A stretch of DNA of 64,000 nucleotides from Pseudomonas fluorescens (GCF_000968015.1 NZ_LACH01000017.1:62001-126000); one strand, 5' to 3'. Counted from the stretch's first letter, positions 36,032-46,030 are shown. Notes: generated by a model not told the origin, from the letters alone. Made by a program: numbers and translations.

Positions 36032-38485
36032 ATGGAACAGATCAATCGTCTTGTTGATTGCATCGACCAACTGACTCGCTCAACTGAATCCAGATCCGTC
36101 GAAGCTTTGCAGCTCGTCAAGGAAATCGAGAATCGAGATCGTCTGATCGATCAACTGCGCACTGATTCAAGAGAGCTCCAGACTCGCCTTTCACTTCAAG
36201 AACACGAAGCCCAACTGCTGTGCGAGCAGTTGCAGGCAACTGAAGAGCGTCTGAAAGATGCGGGGGTATTACTCCAGGCAAAAGAAAGCGAGGCTGTCGC
36301 CATTTCCGATTGGGCGGTGGATTTGCGCACCCGACTGGCCACAAAACAAGCGGAACTACTCAAGCTTTCTGACTGGGGCAGCGCCATCGAACGCGCACCG
36401 CTGCGCTATTCGATACGCAAACTTCTATTTAAATTATCCCGTGGGATTTACGCACGGCTACCGCTCACTGCAAACCAAAAAAGCAGGCTGGCGCGTCGTA
36501 TTCGAAGCTGGTTAAAACCACGCAAGGCAACATCAGGCGAACCACTGACGTCGTCGAGCATTACATCGTTGCAGCAGCTCCCGTCACCTCAAACAAATGT
36601 TGAAGTACAGTCTTCAACTGAGCATCCCACTGTCTTGATGTTCGGAGTCATTGACTGGCACTTCCGCATTCAGCGCCCGCAAAACCTGGCCAAAGAGCTG
36701 GCGAAAGCGGGACAGACGACATTTTATATCTCGAACCACTTTATCGACGACGAGGCACCCGGCTTCGAAGTAGAACCACTGAATGAGTCCAGCGGACTCT
36801 TCCAGATCCGCCTCAAGGTTCTCGGTGCACCGGCTATTTATCATGCTCCCCCCTCGGCGGCCGCGATACGCCAGCTGTGCCAGAGCGTTGCCATGCTGTT
36901 GCAATGGGCGAACGTCGGTGCTGTGGATTGCATTGTCCAGCATGCCTACTGGTTCCCGTTGGCAAGACGTATCCCAAACTCCACGCTGATCTATGACTGC
37001 ATGGATCACCATGAAGGCTTTGGCAACGTTGCGCAGGAATTGCTCGACCTTGAAATCGCCTTGATGCGCAGAGCGGACCTGCTGGTAGCCACATCTGACT
37101 GGATTGAACAGCACGGCAAGCGAGAAAACCGCAACGTAGAAGTGATCCGCAATGCCGGTGAGTACGACTTCTTCAGCAAGCGTCCCGACAACGTCTACCG
37201 GGATCCTGAAAATAGAAAGATCATCGGTTATTACGGCGCCATTGCCGAATGGTTCGATCTGGACCTGATCAAGCAAGTCGCCCAATCCTTCCCGCAGCAT
37301 CTGATACTGCTGATCGGTAATGATACGGTGCAGGCGAAAAAATACCTCAAGGCTTGTCCGAATGTGGTCATGGAAGGCGAAGTTCCGTATGCCTCACTGC
37401 CGCACTATCTCCATGCAATCGACGTTTGCCTGCTTCCGTTCAAAGTCATTCCGCTGACCCTGGCCACCAACCCGGTAAAGGTCTACGAATACTTGAGCGC
37501 GGGGAAACCCGTGGTGTCGGTGAAACTGCCAGAGTTGAGCCAGTTCGGGGAACTGGTCTGGGCAGTTGAAAACCCGACTGACTTCGTCTCGGCAATACAC
37601 GATATTCTGGAAACACTGCCAGAGGCCAACTCCACGCTGCAAGCGCGTCAATCGTTCGCACAGGGCCAGACCTGGAAGCATCGGGCCGCAAGTTTGCGTC
37701 AGGCTATCGACACCTTGCCCCAGCCTAAAGTCAGCGTCGTGGTGTTGACCTATAACAACCTGGAGCTGACCAAGGCCTGCCTCGACAGCCTGTTGACCCA
37801 GAGCCACTACGCGAACCTTGAGATTATCGTCGTCGATAACAACTCCAGCGACCAGACCCCTGCATTCCTCACCGCCTGGTCAGATGGACATCCAGACCGG
37901 ATCGTCATCCTCAACCCTGACAACAAGGGATTCGCAGCGGGCAACAATGTGGGGCTCGCAGCGGCCAGCGGCGAGTATATGGTTGTCCTGAACAATGACA
38001 CGGTGGTCACCGCTGGCTGGATCAAAGGCTTGATCCGTCACCTGCAGGACAATAAGGACATCGGGATCATCGGCCCGATCACTAACAACATCGGCAATGA
38101 AGCAAAAGTCAGCACTCGCTATAGCAGGATAGAAGACATGCACGCCGAGTCATCAGAAATGACCCGCATCCGCATGGGCCAGTGGTTCGAAATCAATACC
38201 CTGGCCTTTTTCTGCGTCATGTTCCCGCGCTCGACCTATGAGCAAATAGGTGGCCTGTGCGAAGAGTATGGTCTGGGGTTCTTCGAAGATGACGATTACT
38301 GTCGTCGCGTGCAGCACAGCGGCATGCGTGCGGCCTGTGCCGAAGATGTCTTCGTTCACCACCACTTGTCCGCCTCGTTCAACAAATTAGGTGCAGAGAA
38401 AAAACAAGCACTTTTCGAAACAAACAAAGCGATTTACGAGCGCAAGTGGGGACCTTGGGTTCCGCACACGTACCGAGACGTATAA
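36032..38485 (+). CDS. Two-domain glycosyltransferase (coiled coil + GT1-like + GT2)
   Basis: 817 residues from ATG 36032, with AAGGA 12 bases upstream; a GTG at 35990 would add 14 residues. Residues 1-110 are a heptad-rich coiled coil, then a basic segment ('RAPLRYSIRKLLFKL') like the PLR motif of its neighbours. The GT-B-like domain (about 205-570) has 'RIQRPQNLAKELAKAG', 'YDCMDHHEGFGN' and 'NPVKVYEYLSAGKPVVSV'; the GT-A domain (about 575-810) has 'SVVVLTYNNLELTKACLDS', 'VVLNNDTVVTAGW' and 'FEDDDYCRRV'. Whole-length paralogue of 26906-29083. Likely adds two residues of the repeat unit. Confidence 0.85.
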   Translation: MEQINRLVDCIDQLTRSTESRSVEALQLVKEIENRDRLIDQLRTDSRELQTRLSLQEHEAQLLCEQLQATEERLKDAGVLLQAKESEAVAISDWAVDLRTRLATKQAELLKLSDWGSAIERAPLRYSIRKLLFKLSRGIYARLPLTANQKSRLARRIRSWLKPRKATSGEPLTSSSITSLQQLPSPQTNVEVQSSTEHPTVLMFGVIDWHFRIQRPQNLAKELAKAGQTTFYISNHFIDDEAPGFEVEPLNESSGLFQIRLKVLGAPAIYHAPPSAAAIRQLCQSVAMLLQWANVGAVDCIVQHAYWFPLARRIPNSTLIYDCMDHHEGFGNVAQELLDLEIALMRRADLLVATSDWIEQHGKRENRNVEVIRNAGEYDFFSKRPDNVYRDPENRKIIGYYGAIAEWFDLDLIKQVAQSFPQHLILLIGNDTVQAKKYLKACPNVVMEGEVPYASLPHYLHAIDVCLLPFKVIPLTLATNPVKVYEYLSAGKPVVSVKLPELSQFGELVWAVENPTDFVSAIHDILETLPEANSTLQARQSFAQGQTWKHRAASLRQAIDTLPQPKVSVVVLTYNNLELTKACLDSLLTQSHYANLEIIVVDNNSSDQTPAFLTAWSDGHPDRIVILNPDNKGFAAGNNVGLAAASGEYMVVLNNDTVVTAGWIKGLIRHLQDNKDIGIIGPITNNIGNEAKVSTRYSRIEDMHAESSEMTRIRMGQWFEINTLAFFCVMFPRSTYEQIGGLCEEYGLGFFEDDDYCRRVQHSGMRAACAEDVFVHHHLSASFNKLGAEKKQALFETNKAIYERKWGPWVPHTYRDV

Positions 38486-38520
38486 GCAGCCCGTTATACG
38501 CCCCTTTGCACGACACTGAC

Positions 38521-40956
38521 GTGCTGAACACCAGAGACGATATTTTGCACAGAGATAGCCTGAAATACGCAGTGATACTGTCCGTTTTATTGGTAAGTAC
38601 GGCTATCAGCCTGTACGGTTTTTCGACGCTTGAGCATCCGAATATCAGCAGTGCCATCCGGACGATATTGCTGTCGGTGGCAGGTCTGACCGCCCTCACT
38701 GTCATCACCCGCCAGTCACCGATAGTTCTGGGCTTCGGTTTGATTGCGTGCCTGTCCATTGCCTGCGGACAGGCTTGGCCAATGATTGTCGTCGCTGTGT
38801 TCGCGCTGTCTTCGACCGTATTCGGCAGATGGATGCTGGGACAAAGAATATCCACCGACTGGACCGTCCACTTCCTGATCGGAGCGGGTACGTTTGGCAC
38901 GCTGACAGGCTTGGCGGCGTACTTCCCAATCAACTACCCCTGGCTGTATTCAACGCTGTTGTTATTGCCTCTTCTATTGGGGCACAAACACACCACGTCG
39001 ATATGTCGTGACCTTTTGACGCGATTTAGAGCCGTCCGCCCCCTGGCAACAACAACCCAGACTGTACTTGACGTACTGATTTGTAGCTTCGCATGCCTTT
39101 ACGTCTTGGTAGCCTTCATGCCGGAGGTAGGGCACGACGCGCTGGCCATGCACCTCTTCGTTCCTTCACATCTGGCACAGCTACATCAGTGGAAGTTCGA
39201 CGCAAACACTTATGTGTGGGCTGTCATGCCCATGCTGGCCGACTGGATCTATAGCATTGTCTACATGCTGGCCGGCGAGACAGCATCGCGCCTGACCAAC
39301 TCCGCATTTACTTTGCTGCTGGCGTGGCAAATTCGGAACATGACGATTTGGGCTGGAGGAAATGCCACAAGCTCTCGGTGGGCAGCCCTTATCTTCCTGT
39401 CGACTCCCCTCGCCTTCGCTGAAAGCAGCAGCTTGCATGTAGAGTCGGCGTGGACCGCGTTCATAATGGGCGGATCACTCGCGATCTTGAAAGTCTCGAG
39501 TTTCACACCCGATGCCAAAGAGCGTCTGTCGCACCTGCTCCTGGCAGGGGCCATGCTGGGCTTCGCCATGGCGGCCAAGGCAGTGACACTGAGTATTCTG
39601 CCGGTCCTTCTGGTTATGCTTCTGTTGCAATACAAAGCCTGGACCATTCAAGGGATCGTCAGGACGCTCCTCTTGGGCAGCGCCTGCTTGATGTTGGCGG
39701 GAGTTACGCCTTATGTCTCTGCCTGGTGCCTGACGGGCAATCCCGTCTTCCCATTTTTCAATGCCACTTTCCAATCGCCGCTATGGCCTAGCCAAAACTT
39801 CCAACCACCGGCAATCTTCGGTACAGGGGTTACTTGGGATACCCTCTATCGAATGGTATTCAAGTCGAATCAGTTCATTGAAGGACAAGTTGGCGCGGCA
39901 GGTTTCCAATGGCTACTGCTACCCACGGCTGCCGTCGCCTTGGTGTTGAGCGGAAACAAAAAAGCCTTGTGCATTCTCTTGGTCGGCGCAGGCGCGATGA
40001 TCATGACGTTCCACTCAACGGCATATTTGCGTTATATATTCCCCTCTTTCGCTCTGTTTTCAGTGGTCCTGGTTCTGCCCTTCTCCGACAACAAAGTCTT
40101 CCCGCGGACCCTCGGGATCATTGCCGGGGTCCTGTTGATCCTGACTAATACCCGATTCATTCAGTCGGCAACTTACTATGGGCAAATAAAGTCGTCTCCG
40201 CTGTTCAGTGCGGCAGGTCGAGATACCTATCTATTAGAACGTTTGCCCATCAGAAAAATGGTCGATACCGTCAACGCTTTAAATACCGAACATCATCCCG
40301 TGGCCGTCTTTGCGTCCCCCTTGATGGCGGGTTTGAACAGCGATGCCCTTTACACCTCGTGGTACAACGTGAAATGGAAAGCTGAATTCGACGCAGCGGC
40401 CTCGCAACAAAAACTTGCGCAGCTATTGCGCCGTCGTCAGGTGGACTGGCTGATTATCGACCTCAAGCTCATCCCCAAGGCTCAACTCGAGTTACTGCTC
40501 AATGTGTCCACTTCGTATGTAAAAATCGGTGATCTGGACCTGCGCAAACGAAATTACGCAAACTACGAAGAACGCTTGCTCAATCCTGAGCTATCCAACC
40601 TGGAAGGCTGGAGTCTGACCTCGGCATCGACCTATGACGCGTCTCGAAAAACGCTGACCGTCAACGTAAAGACACCGGCGACACAGCTAGTCGAGGTGAC
40701 GCCGGGGCAGCCCTACATAAACAGCGTATCTGCACGCTGCGCAACGGTGCTTACGCCCGGAAGAATCCAGACCAACTGGATGGATGCCCAAGGCGCCTTC
40801 ATTTCCGCCAACATCGAGACGTTTGACTGCACGACGGAATGGGAGACACATGAGATGAACGTAATCGCACCTCTGAATGCCTCATCCGCGATCATTTATG
40901 CGTCCGGCCATACTGATACTCCTCTGGAGTTCAAGTCTCTTTCATTCAGACAATAG
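38521..40956 (+). CDS. GT-C-type polytopic membrane glycosyltransferase-like protein
   Basis: About 811 residues from GTG 38521; an earlier GTG at 38446 would overlap the previous gene by 40 bases, and neither start has a good ribosome site. About 12 membrane segments in the first 560 residues, with an acidic first periplasmic loop 'MPEVGHDALAMHLF', as in lipid-phosphosugar-dependent (GT39/ArnT-like) enzymes. A 250-residue soluble C-terminal region follows, including a beta-rich end ('SNLEGWSLTSAS'). Next to a GtrB-like enzyme and GtrA, it is the best candidate for the periplasmic transferase (GtrC role). Specific activity unknown. Confidence 0.7.
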   Translation: MLNTRDDILHRDSLKYAVILSVLLVSTAISLYGFSTLEHPNISSAIRTILLSVAGLTALTVITRQSPIVLGFGLIACLSIACGQAWPMIVVAVFALSSTVFGRWMLGQRISTDWTVHFLIGAGTFGTLTGLAAYFPINYPWLYSTLLLLPLLLGHKHTTSICRDLLTRFRAVRPLATTTQTVLDVLICSFACLYVLVAFMPEVGHDALAMHLFVPSHLAQLHQWKFDANTYVWAVMPMLADWIYSIVYMLAGETASRLTNSAFTLLLAWQIRNMTIWAGGNATSSRWAALIFLSTPLAFAESSSLHVESAWTAFIMGGSLAILKVSSFTPDAKERLSHLLLAGAMLGFAMAAKAVTLSILPVLLVMLLLQYKAWTIQGIVRTLLLGSACLMLAGVTPYVSAWCLTGNPVFPFFNATFQSPLWPSQNFQPPAIFGTGVTWDTLYRMVFKSNQFIEGQVGAAGFQWLLLPTAAVALVLSGNKKALCILLVGAGAMIMTFHSTAYLRYIFPSFALFSVVLVLPFSDNKVFPRTLGIIAGVLLILTNTRFIQSATYYGQIKSSPLFSAAGRDTYLLERLPIRKMVDTVNALNTEHHPVAVFASPLMAGLNSDALYTSWYNVKWKAEFDAAASQQKLAQLLRRRQVDWLIIDLKLIPKAQLELLLNVSTSYVKIGDLDLRKRNYANYEERLLNPELSNLEGWSLTSASTYDASRKTLTVNVKTPATQLVEVTPGQPYINSVSARCATVLTPGRIQTNWMDAQGAFISANIETFDCTTEWETHEMNVIAPLNASSAIIYASGHTDTPLEFKSLSFRQ

Positions 40957-40968
40957 TCAGCGATATCG

Positions 40969-41982
40969 ATGAACTCAAAAACAGAGCTTTTCACGGAAGA
41001 ACAACGAGTCGCGGTAGTTATCCCAAGCTATCGGGTCACTGCGCACATCGTAAGTGTCATTGAAGCCATAGGTCCGGAAGTGTGGCGCATCTATGTCATT
41101 GACGATGCCTGCCCGGACGGTACAGGTGGCCATGTCTTGACCTCCTGCACCGATCCAAGAGTCAAGGTACTGCCCCATGACGTCAACAAAGGCGTGGGAG
41201 GTGCGGTAATGACCGGCTATCGAGCAGCCCTTGCTGATGGCGCGAGTATCATCGTCAAAGTCGATGGGGATGGTCAGATGGACCCGGCTCTGATCCCGCT
41301 CTTTATTGAGCCGATCCTTGTGGGAGAAGCCGACTACACCAAAGGCAATCGCTTTTTCGATCTGGAAGAAGTTCAATCGATGCCGCGGGTTCGACTCTTC
41401 GGCAATGCCATATTGTCGTTGATGGCCAAATTGTCGACGGGTTACTGGGATTTGTTTGACCCCACTAACGGGTACACCGCGATTCATCGTGACGTCGCCA
41501 GGCTTTTGCCCCTCGACAAGGTCAGCCAACGCTACTTTTTCGAGACCGATATTCTGTTCCGCTTGAATACCGTGCGCGCCGTGGTTGTCGATATCCCGAT
41601 GGAAGCCAGGTATGGCGACGAAGTCAGCAATCTCAAAATCTCGAAAATCATTGGCGAGTTCTTGTTCAAACACTTGCGAAACTTCACCAAACGAGTGTTC
41701 TACAACTACTACCTGCGAGACATGTCTTTGGCCTCGATCGAATTACCGATCGGAATTTTCATGTTCTTGTTCGGGACCATCTTCGGCAGCTATCACTGGC
41801 TTGAATCCTCTCAGAATGGCATCGCAACGCCAGCCGGGACCGTAATGCTCAGCGCACTGCCAATGCTCTTGGGGTTGCAGTTGATCATGGCGTTCCTCGG
41901 CTATGACATCGCCTCCGTGCCAAGTAGACCAAGGCACTCCAGGCGCCGTAAAGCAACGCCATTGCGGGAAGAAAAACTATGA
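40969..41982 (+). CDS. Polyprenyl-phosphate glycosyltransferase, GtrB/DPM1-like
   Basis: 337 residues. GT2 domain with 'VAVVIPSYRVTAHIVSVIEA', 'VIDDACPDGTGG', the nucleotide/metal site 'VKVDGDGQMDP' and 'DPTNGYTAIHRDV', typical of dolichol/undecaprenyl-phosphate sugar synthases. Two C-terminal membrane helices ('ELPIGIFMFLFGTIFGSYHW' and a second near 295-320) match GtrB. It should load a sugar onto undecaprenyl phosphate in the cytoplasm. The stop overlaps the methyltransferase start (ATGA). Confidence 0.87.
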   Translation: MNSKTELFTEEQRVAVVIPSYRVTAHIVSVIEAIGPEVWRIYVIDDACPDGTGGHVLTSCTDPRVKVLPHDVNKGVGGAVMTGYRAALADGASIIVKVDGDGQMDPALIPLFIEPILVGEADYTKGNRFFDLEEVQSMPRVRLFGNAILSLMAKLSTGYWDLFDPTNGYTAIHRDVARLLPLDKVSQRYFFETDILFRLNTVRAVVVDIPMEARYGDEVSNLKISKIIGEFLFKHLRNFTKRVFYNYYLRDMSLASIELPIGIFMFLFGTIFGSYHWLESSQNGIATPAGTVMLSALPMLLGLQLIMAFLGYDIASVPSRPRHSRRRKATPLREEKL

Positions 41983-42770
41983 AGGCACTGAGAGATTTTT
42001 TGTCGGATCCATCGCTCAAGGCATTGGACGTCGATGGCACCGAGCGCCTTGAACTCCATGAGAAAGTTCTTGAGCGCAAGCGAATGCTTCGGGAAGTATT
42101 CATCGAGTTCCATCATTCGTTTCATCGCCTGGCAGACCGCTATTTCAAGGTTCAAGGTCTTGAGGTGGAGCTGGGTGCGGGTATCGCGCCCATGCGCAAT
42201 TCGTACCCTGAAGTATTGGCCACGGACATTGTCTCCACCGAGCAACTGGACATGGCACTGAATGCTGAATCAATGAGCCTGGACGACCACTCGGTAAAAG
42301 CATTTTATGGTCAGAACTGCTTCCACCATTTCCCTCATCCCGATCGGTTTTTCACGGAGCTGGAGAGGACGCTGATACCAGGTGGCGGGGCCATTTTGAT
42401 CGAGCCCTTTCACGGGCTATTTGCCGCGTTTCTCTATAAGCGCCTGTTCAAGTCCGAGGGATTCGACATGCATTTCGAGTCGTGGGAAACACCGTCAACC
42501 GGTCCCATGAACGGCGCCAATCAGGCCCTCAGCTATATCGTTTTCGTACGGGACAGGAAGGCATTCGAGCTCAAGTACCCTGACCTGGAGATCGTCCATC
42601 AGGAAATTTGCGGTAATTATCCCCGGTACCTGATTTCGGGCGGATTAAACTTTCGCCAGTTGCTTCCTGACGCGCTGATCCCTTTGATTAAAGTCATTGA
42701 AAAACTGCTCTATCCCTTGAGACGTGTACTCGCACTCCATCACATCGTGGTCATCAGGAGGAAGTCTTGA
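41979..42770 (+). CDS. Class I SAM-dependent methyltransferase
   Basis: 263 residues. SAM-binding motif I is 'VELGAGIAPM' near residue 65, followed by 'NCFHHFPHPDRFFTELERTLIPGGGAILIEP', a common methyltransferase-11 pattern (abbreviated). It overlaps both neighbours by 4 bases, sitting between the GtrB-like and GtrA genes, so it may modify the same lipid-linked sugar. Acceptor not known. Confidence 0.82.
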   Translation: MKALRDFLSDPSLKALDVDGTERLELHEKVLERKRMLREVFIEFHHSFHRLADRYFKVQGLEVELGAGIAPMRNSYPEVLATDIVSTEQLDMALNAESMSLDDHSVKAFYGQNCFHHFPHPDRFFTELERTLIPGGGAILIEPFHGLFAAFLYKRLFKSEGFDMHFESWETPSTGPMNGANQALSYIVFVRDRKAFELKYPDLEIVHQEICGNYPRYLISGGLNFRQLLPDALIPLIKVIEKLLYPLRRVLALHHIVVIRRKS

Positions 42771-43174
42771 CCTTTATCAGGTATGGCGCTATCCAGCTCC
42801 TGGCCTATGCGCTGGACATGGGTACCTTTTTGCTATTGATCTCTCTATTCAAGGATGAGCCGGTCCTGGCCAATATCGCCGGCAAAGGGGTCGCCGGCGT
42901 GTTCGCTTTCTTTTTGCATCGGCACTTTACGTTCCAGTCGAACCTCGGCAGCGGCAAAGCTCAAGCACTCAGCTACTTCTTATTACTCGCCATTAACATC
43001 CCGATCGCTTCGGCCTTGTTCAGCGCGGGCCTGTATCTCGTTGATAGCCCTGCCACTGTGAAGTTTGTCTCCGATGTGGCCTGTGTAGTCGTGACTTACT
43101 GGATCAGCAAACTGTTCGTGTTTCATTCCAATGGGCACACGTCTGCCCCGTCTGATCGCGCCAAAGGCGTATAG
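42767..43174 (+). CDS. gtrA: GtrA-family flippase-like membrane protein
   Basis: 135 residues from a TTG start overlapping the methyltransferase stop. Four membrane segments with the GtrA signatures 'FIRYGAIQLLAYALDMGTF' near the N-terminus and 'FFLHRHFTFQ' after helix 2, and 'WISKLFVF' near the C-terminus. GtrA proteins are thought to flip undecaprenyl-phosphate sugars to the periplasm. Context with the GtrB-like and GT-C genes supports a periplasmic glycosylation module. Confidence 0.85.
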   Translation: MTFIRYGAIQLLAYALDMGTFLLLISLFKDEPVLANIAGKGVAGVFAFFLHRHFTFQSNLGSGKAQALSYFLLLAINIPIASALFSAGLYLVDSPATVKFVSDVACVVVTYWISKLFVFHSNGHTSAPSDRAKGV

Positions 43175-43176
43175 CG

Positions 43177-44460
43177 ATGAAGCTGCTCATTACCGGCGCC
43201 ACGGGTTACATCGGACAACGGCTGACATCCCTTGCGGCAGCGGACGGTCACGAAGTCATTTGCGCCACGCGCCAACCGTGTCCCGAAACATATACTTGGC
43301 TCGCTTACGACCTGTTGGGGCCAGCCCCTGAATGCCCGACAGGAATGCATGCGCTAATCCATTTGGCTGCCGATACATCGACAGGCACTCACACCGGCGC
43401 GGACGACGAAGTAAGGGCTGCTCAAGCGCTAATCCGTTGCGCCCATCAAGGCTCGGCCAGGTTCATCTTCATATCCAGCCAGACTGCCGAGGCCACGGCC
43501 CCTAGTGCTTACGGCCGGACAAAATGGCGTATCGAGCAAGAAGTGCTTGCCGCCGGGGGAGTAGTGATCCGTCCCGGACAAGTGTATGGCGGCCCCGAGC
43601 GCGGGCTCTTTGGCGTGTTGTCAGGGTTGGTTCGCCGATCCCCCATCATTCCGATACTCATGCCTGCGCCTTGCGTGCAGCCCATTCATGTCGACGACCT
43701 TGCGGCCTCAATATTGGCCGTCGCCGAGCGAGAAGACCTTCACGCCGAAATTTTTAATCTGGGCGCGGTGCAGCCGATTTCCTTTGGCCGCTTTCTCATG
43801 GCGATTGCAGCACACCGGGTCCATGCCGCTCGCCTGCCAGTACCCCTGCCGGTGGCGCTGCTCAAACTGCTGGGCCTATCACTCGGGCAATCGCTGAGCA
43901 CGAAACTGGGCCTGGAGCGGATTTTTTCACTCATCAATCTCCCTCAGATGGAAAGTGAGCACTCTCTGCAAAAGCTAGGTATCGAGTTGCGCCCCCTTGC
44001 TCATGGCATGCATCGCTCCGGCCGTGGCCAACGCCGGCAACTCCTTCAAGAGGCCGCCGTACTCTTGAACTACCTGCTCAAAAGCCCGCCGCAAAAAAGC
44101 CTGGTCAGTCGATACGCAAGAGCGCTGGAGCGCGCAGGCAAAACCCAACCGGTCATCCGCTCACACCTGTTAATGCGCTGGCCGATACTCCTGACAGTCC
44201 TCGACAATCATAGCGTCCTGAATGAGCCCTCTGGTCAGGAGCTATCCTGGCGACTGCAGGTTGCACTCAGTATTGCCGAAGCCAGCCCCCAGGGAGCGAA
44301 GACATTTCTCGGCGCCCTTGAGCAGCGCAACCTTGTCACCACACTGATAGCGCTGGGATTGACCTCGGTCAAAGAGCTTGTGTGGCGGCTAGCGACCCTG
44401 TTGTGCCGACCCTTTGCCCGTCAGCTGTTTCTTGGAAGTGAAGCCCAGCGTGAAGCCTGA
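43177..44460 (+). CDS. NAD-dependent epimerase/dehydratase (extended SDR) with extra C-terminal region
   Basis: 427 residues, starting 2 bases after gtrA. Rossmann motif 'LLITGATGYIGQRL', Ser-Tyr-Lys catalytic set in 'FISSQTAEA' and 'YGRTK', and 'VIRPGQVYGGPERGLFG'. The SDR fold ends near residue 275; a further ~150 residues ('HRSGRGQRRQLLQEAAVLLNYLL' onward, abbreviated) are helical and unrecognised. Likely converts a nucleotide- or lipid-linked sugar, possibly with the GMC oxidoreductase whose gene it overlaps by about 11 bases. Confidence 0.8.
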   Translation: MKLLITGATGYIGQRLTSLAAADGHEVICATRQPCPETYTWLAYDLLGPAPECPTGMHALIHLAADTSTGTHTGADDEVRAAQALIRCAHQGSARFIFISSQTAEATAPSAYGRTKWRIEQEVLAAGGVVIRPGQVYGGPERGLFGVLSGLVRRSPIIPILMPAPCVQPIHVDDLAASILAVAEREDLHAEIFNLGAVQPISFGRFLMAIAAHRVHAARLPVPLPVALLKLLGLSLGQSLSTKLGLERIFSLINLPQMESEHSLQKLGIELRPLAHGMHRSGRGQRRQLLQEAAVLLNYLLKSPPQKSLVSRYARALERAGKTQPVIRSHLLMRWPILLTVLDNHSVLNEPSGQELSWRLQVALSIAEASPQGAKTFLGALEQRNLVTTLIALGLTSVKELVWRLATLLCRPFARQLFLGSEAQREA

Positions 44461-46018
44461 ATTTGATGTGATCATTGTCGGCAGTGGCCCGGCCGGGACT
44501 TCGGCTGCCTATCCGCTGGTTAAAGCCGGCCTGAAAGTACTCATGGTGGATGCCCAGACCGATGCGGGCTCATCATTGGGACCGACCCGTCCGTTCCTCA
44601 CCAGCAGGACAAACGACGAGTTTCAGTGGAAATGGATGATCGGCGAAAACTTCCACGCCTTGAACCAACTGGATGCGGTCTCTCCGAAACTGAAGACGCC
44701 GACCCATGCCCATGTCTTTCAGGGGTTCAGCGCTGGCAATCGCATCGAAGCCAACAACTTCATCGGCATAGGATCATTGGCAACCGGTGGTCTGTCGAAT
44801 GCCTGGGGCTGCGGCGTTGCACGTCTCCCCGCCAGTGATTTTGCAGGTCTGCCCATCGACTACTCCGAGCTGGAGACGTCCTACGAAACGGTTTCCCGCC
44901 GGATCGGTATCAGTGGCCAGATCGACGACGACCTTTCGAGCTACTTTGGTCTCGATGAGTGGTCGCAACCGCCCTTGCCACTGGACAAGCTGCATCAACG
45001 ACTACTTGATAACTACACCCGACGCCGACACTCGTTTCCCGACCTGGGGTTTCGTCTAGGTCGCTCAAGGGTGGCAGCCTTGAGCCAGCCGCTGGAAGAA
45101 CGCCAAGCCTGCGATCTGTCTGGAAACTGCTTGTGGGGATGTCAGAATCGGGCGCTGTATTGCGCGTCGCAAGAACTTCCGAAACTCAAGCAATACCCGG
45201 GATTCCAGCACATTCAAGGCTTCCTGGTAGACAACCTCCTCAAGCAGGACGGTTCCTGGGCAATCACCGACCTTCGTTCCTCCCGACGCTTCTCCGGTAC
45301 GCGCCTGCTGCTGGCGGCAGGAACACTGGCCTCGACCAGACTCGCCCTTAAGCACTTGAACTATTCGGCCCCATTGCCACTACTATCGTCGCCGACGGCT
45401 GCCTTCCTGCTATGGCTGCCAAAAATGCTCGGAACTCCAAGAGTTTCGGCATTTGGTCTGGGCCAGCTATCGTTCGCCCTGGAGCTGGCGTCCGGTACGA
45501 CGGCTTTCGGTTCGACGTTCAGCACCACAGGCTTGCCGATGACCGAGTTTGTCAGTCGGGTTCCGATGAGCAAACGCTATAGCATTGAACTGCTGAAAAA
45601 CCTGCTCAGTTCTTGCCTTGTCGGAAATATCTTCCTTCCTGGCCACCTGTCCAATAACAAGGCGGTATTACGCCCCGATGGTTCGTTGAGCATCAATGGC
45701 GATCTGCAACCCCAGATCACGACGCTCATGAAAGCCGCCGAGGTAAAGCTGCGTCGAATCTATTGGAAAATGGGCGCACTGCTGATGCCCATGAGCTTCA
45801 CAGTTGGTAAGCCAGGGGCGGATATACACTATGCGGGAACCCTCCCCATGCACTCGATGCCCAGGGCCGGGCAGACTGATATCTTTGGCGAAGTGGCGGG
45901 ACTTCCCGGCGTGCATATTGTCGACGGGGCTTGCCTGCCCAGCCTTACCGAGAAATCTCACACTCTGACTATCATGGCCAACGCGGACCGGATAGGGCGT
46001 TCACTAGCACAGCGATAG
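44450..46018 (+). CDS. GMC-type FAD-dependent oxidoreductase
   Basis: 522 residues from GTG 44450, with GGAAG upstream; an upstream GTG at 44438 is possible. N-terminal FAD motif 'DVIIVGSGPAGTSAAYPLVK' and C-terminal 'VDGACLPSLTEKSHTLTIMANADRIG' are the GMC hallmarks. A Cys cluster 'CDLSGNCLWGCQNRALYC' in the middle is similar to that of sugar- or alcohol-oxidising members. It probably oxidises a sugar hydroxyl in the glycan pathway, perhaps as an oxidation/reduction pair with the adjacent SDR. Substrate unknown. Confidence 0.82.
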   Translation: MKPEFDVIIVGSGPAGTSAAYPLVKAGLKVLMVDAQTDAGSSLGPTRPFLTSRTNDEFQWKWMIGENFHALNQLDAVSPKLKTPTHAHVFQGFSAGNRIEANNFIGIGSLATGGLSNAWGCGVARLPASDFAGLPIDYSELETSYETVSRRIGISGQIDDDLSSYFGLDEWSQPPLPLDKLHQRLLDNYTRRRHSFPDLGFRLGRSRVAALSQPLEERQACDLSGNCLWGCQNRALYCASQELPKLKQYPGFQHIQGFLVDNLLKQDGSWAITDLRSSRRFSGTRLLLAAGTLASTRLALKHLNYSAPLPLLSSPTAAFLLWLPKMLGTPRVSAFGLGQLSFALELASGTTAFGSTFSTTGLPMTEFVSRVPMSKRYSIELLKNLLSSCLVGNIFLPGHLSNNKAVLRPDGSLSINGDLQPQITTLMKAAEVKLRRIYWKMGALLMPMSFTVGKPGADIHYAGTLPMHSMPRAGQTDIFGEVAGLPGVHIVDGACLPSLTEKSHTLTIMANADRIGRSLAQR

Positions 46019-46030
46019 GAAATCATAGGA

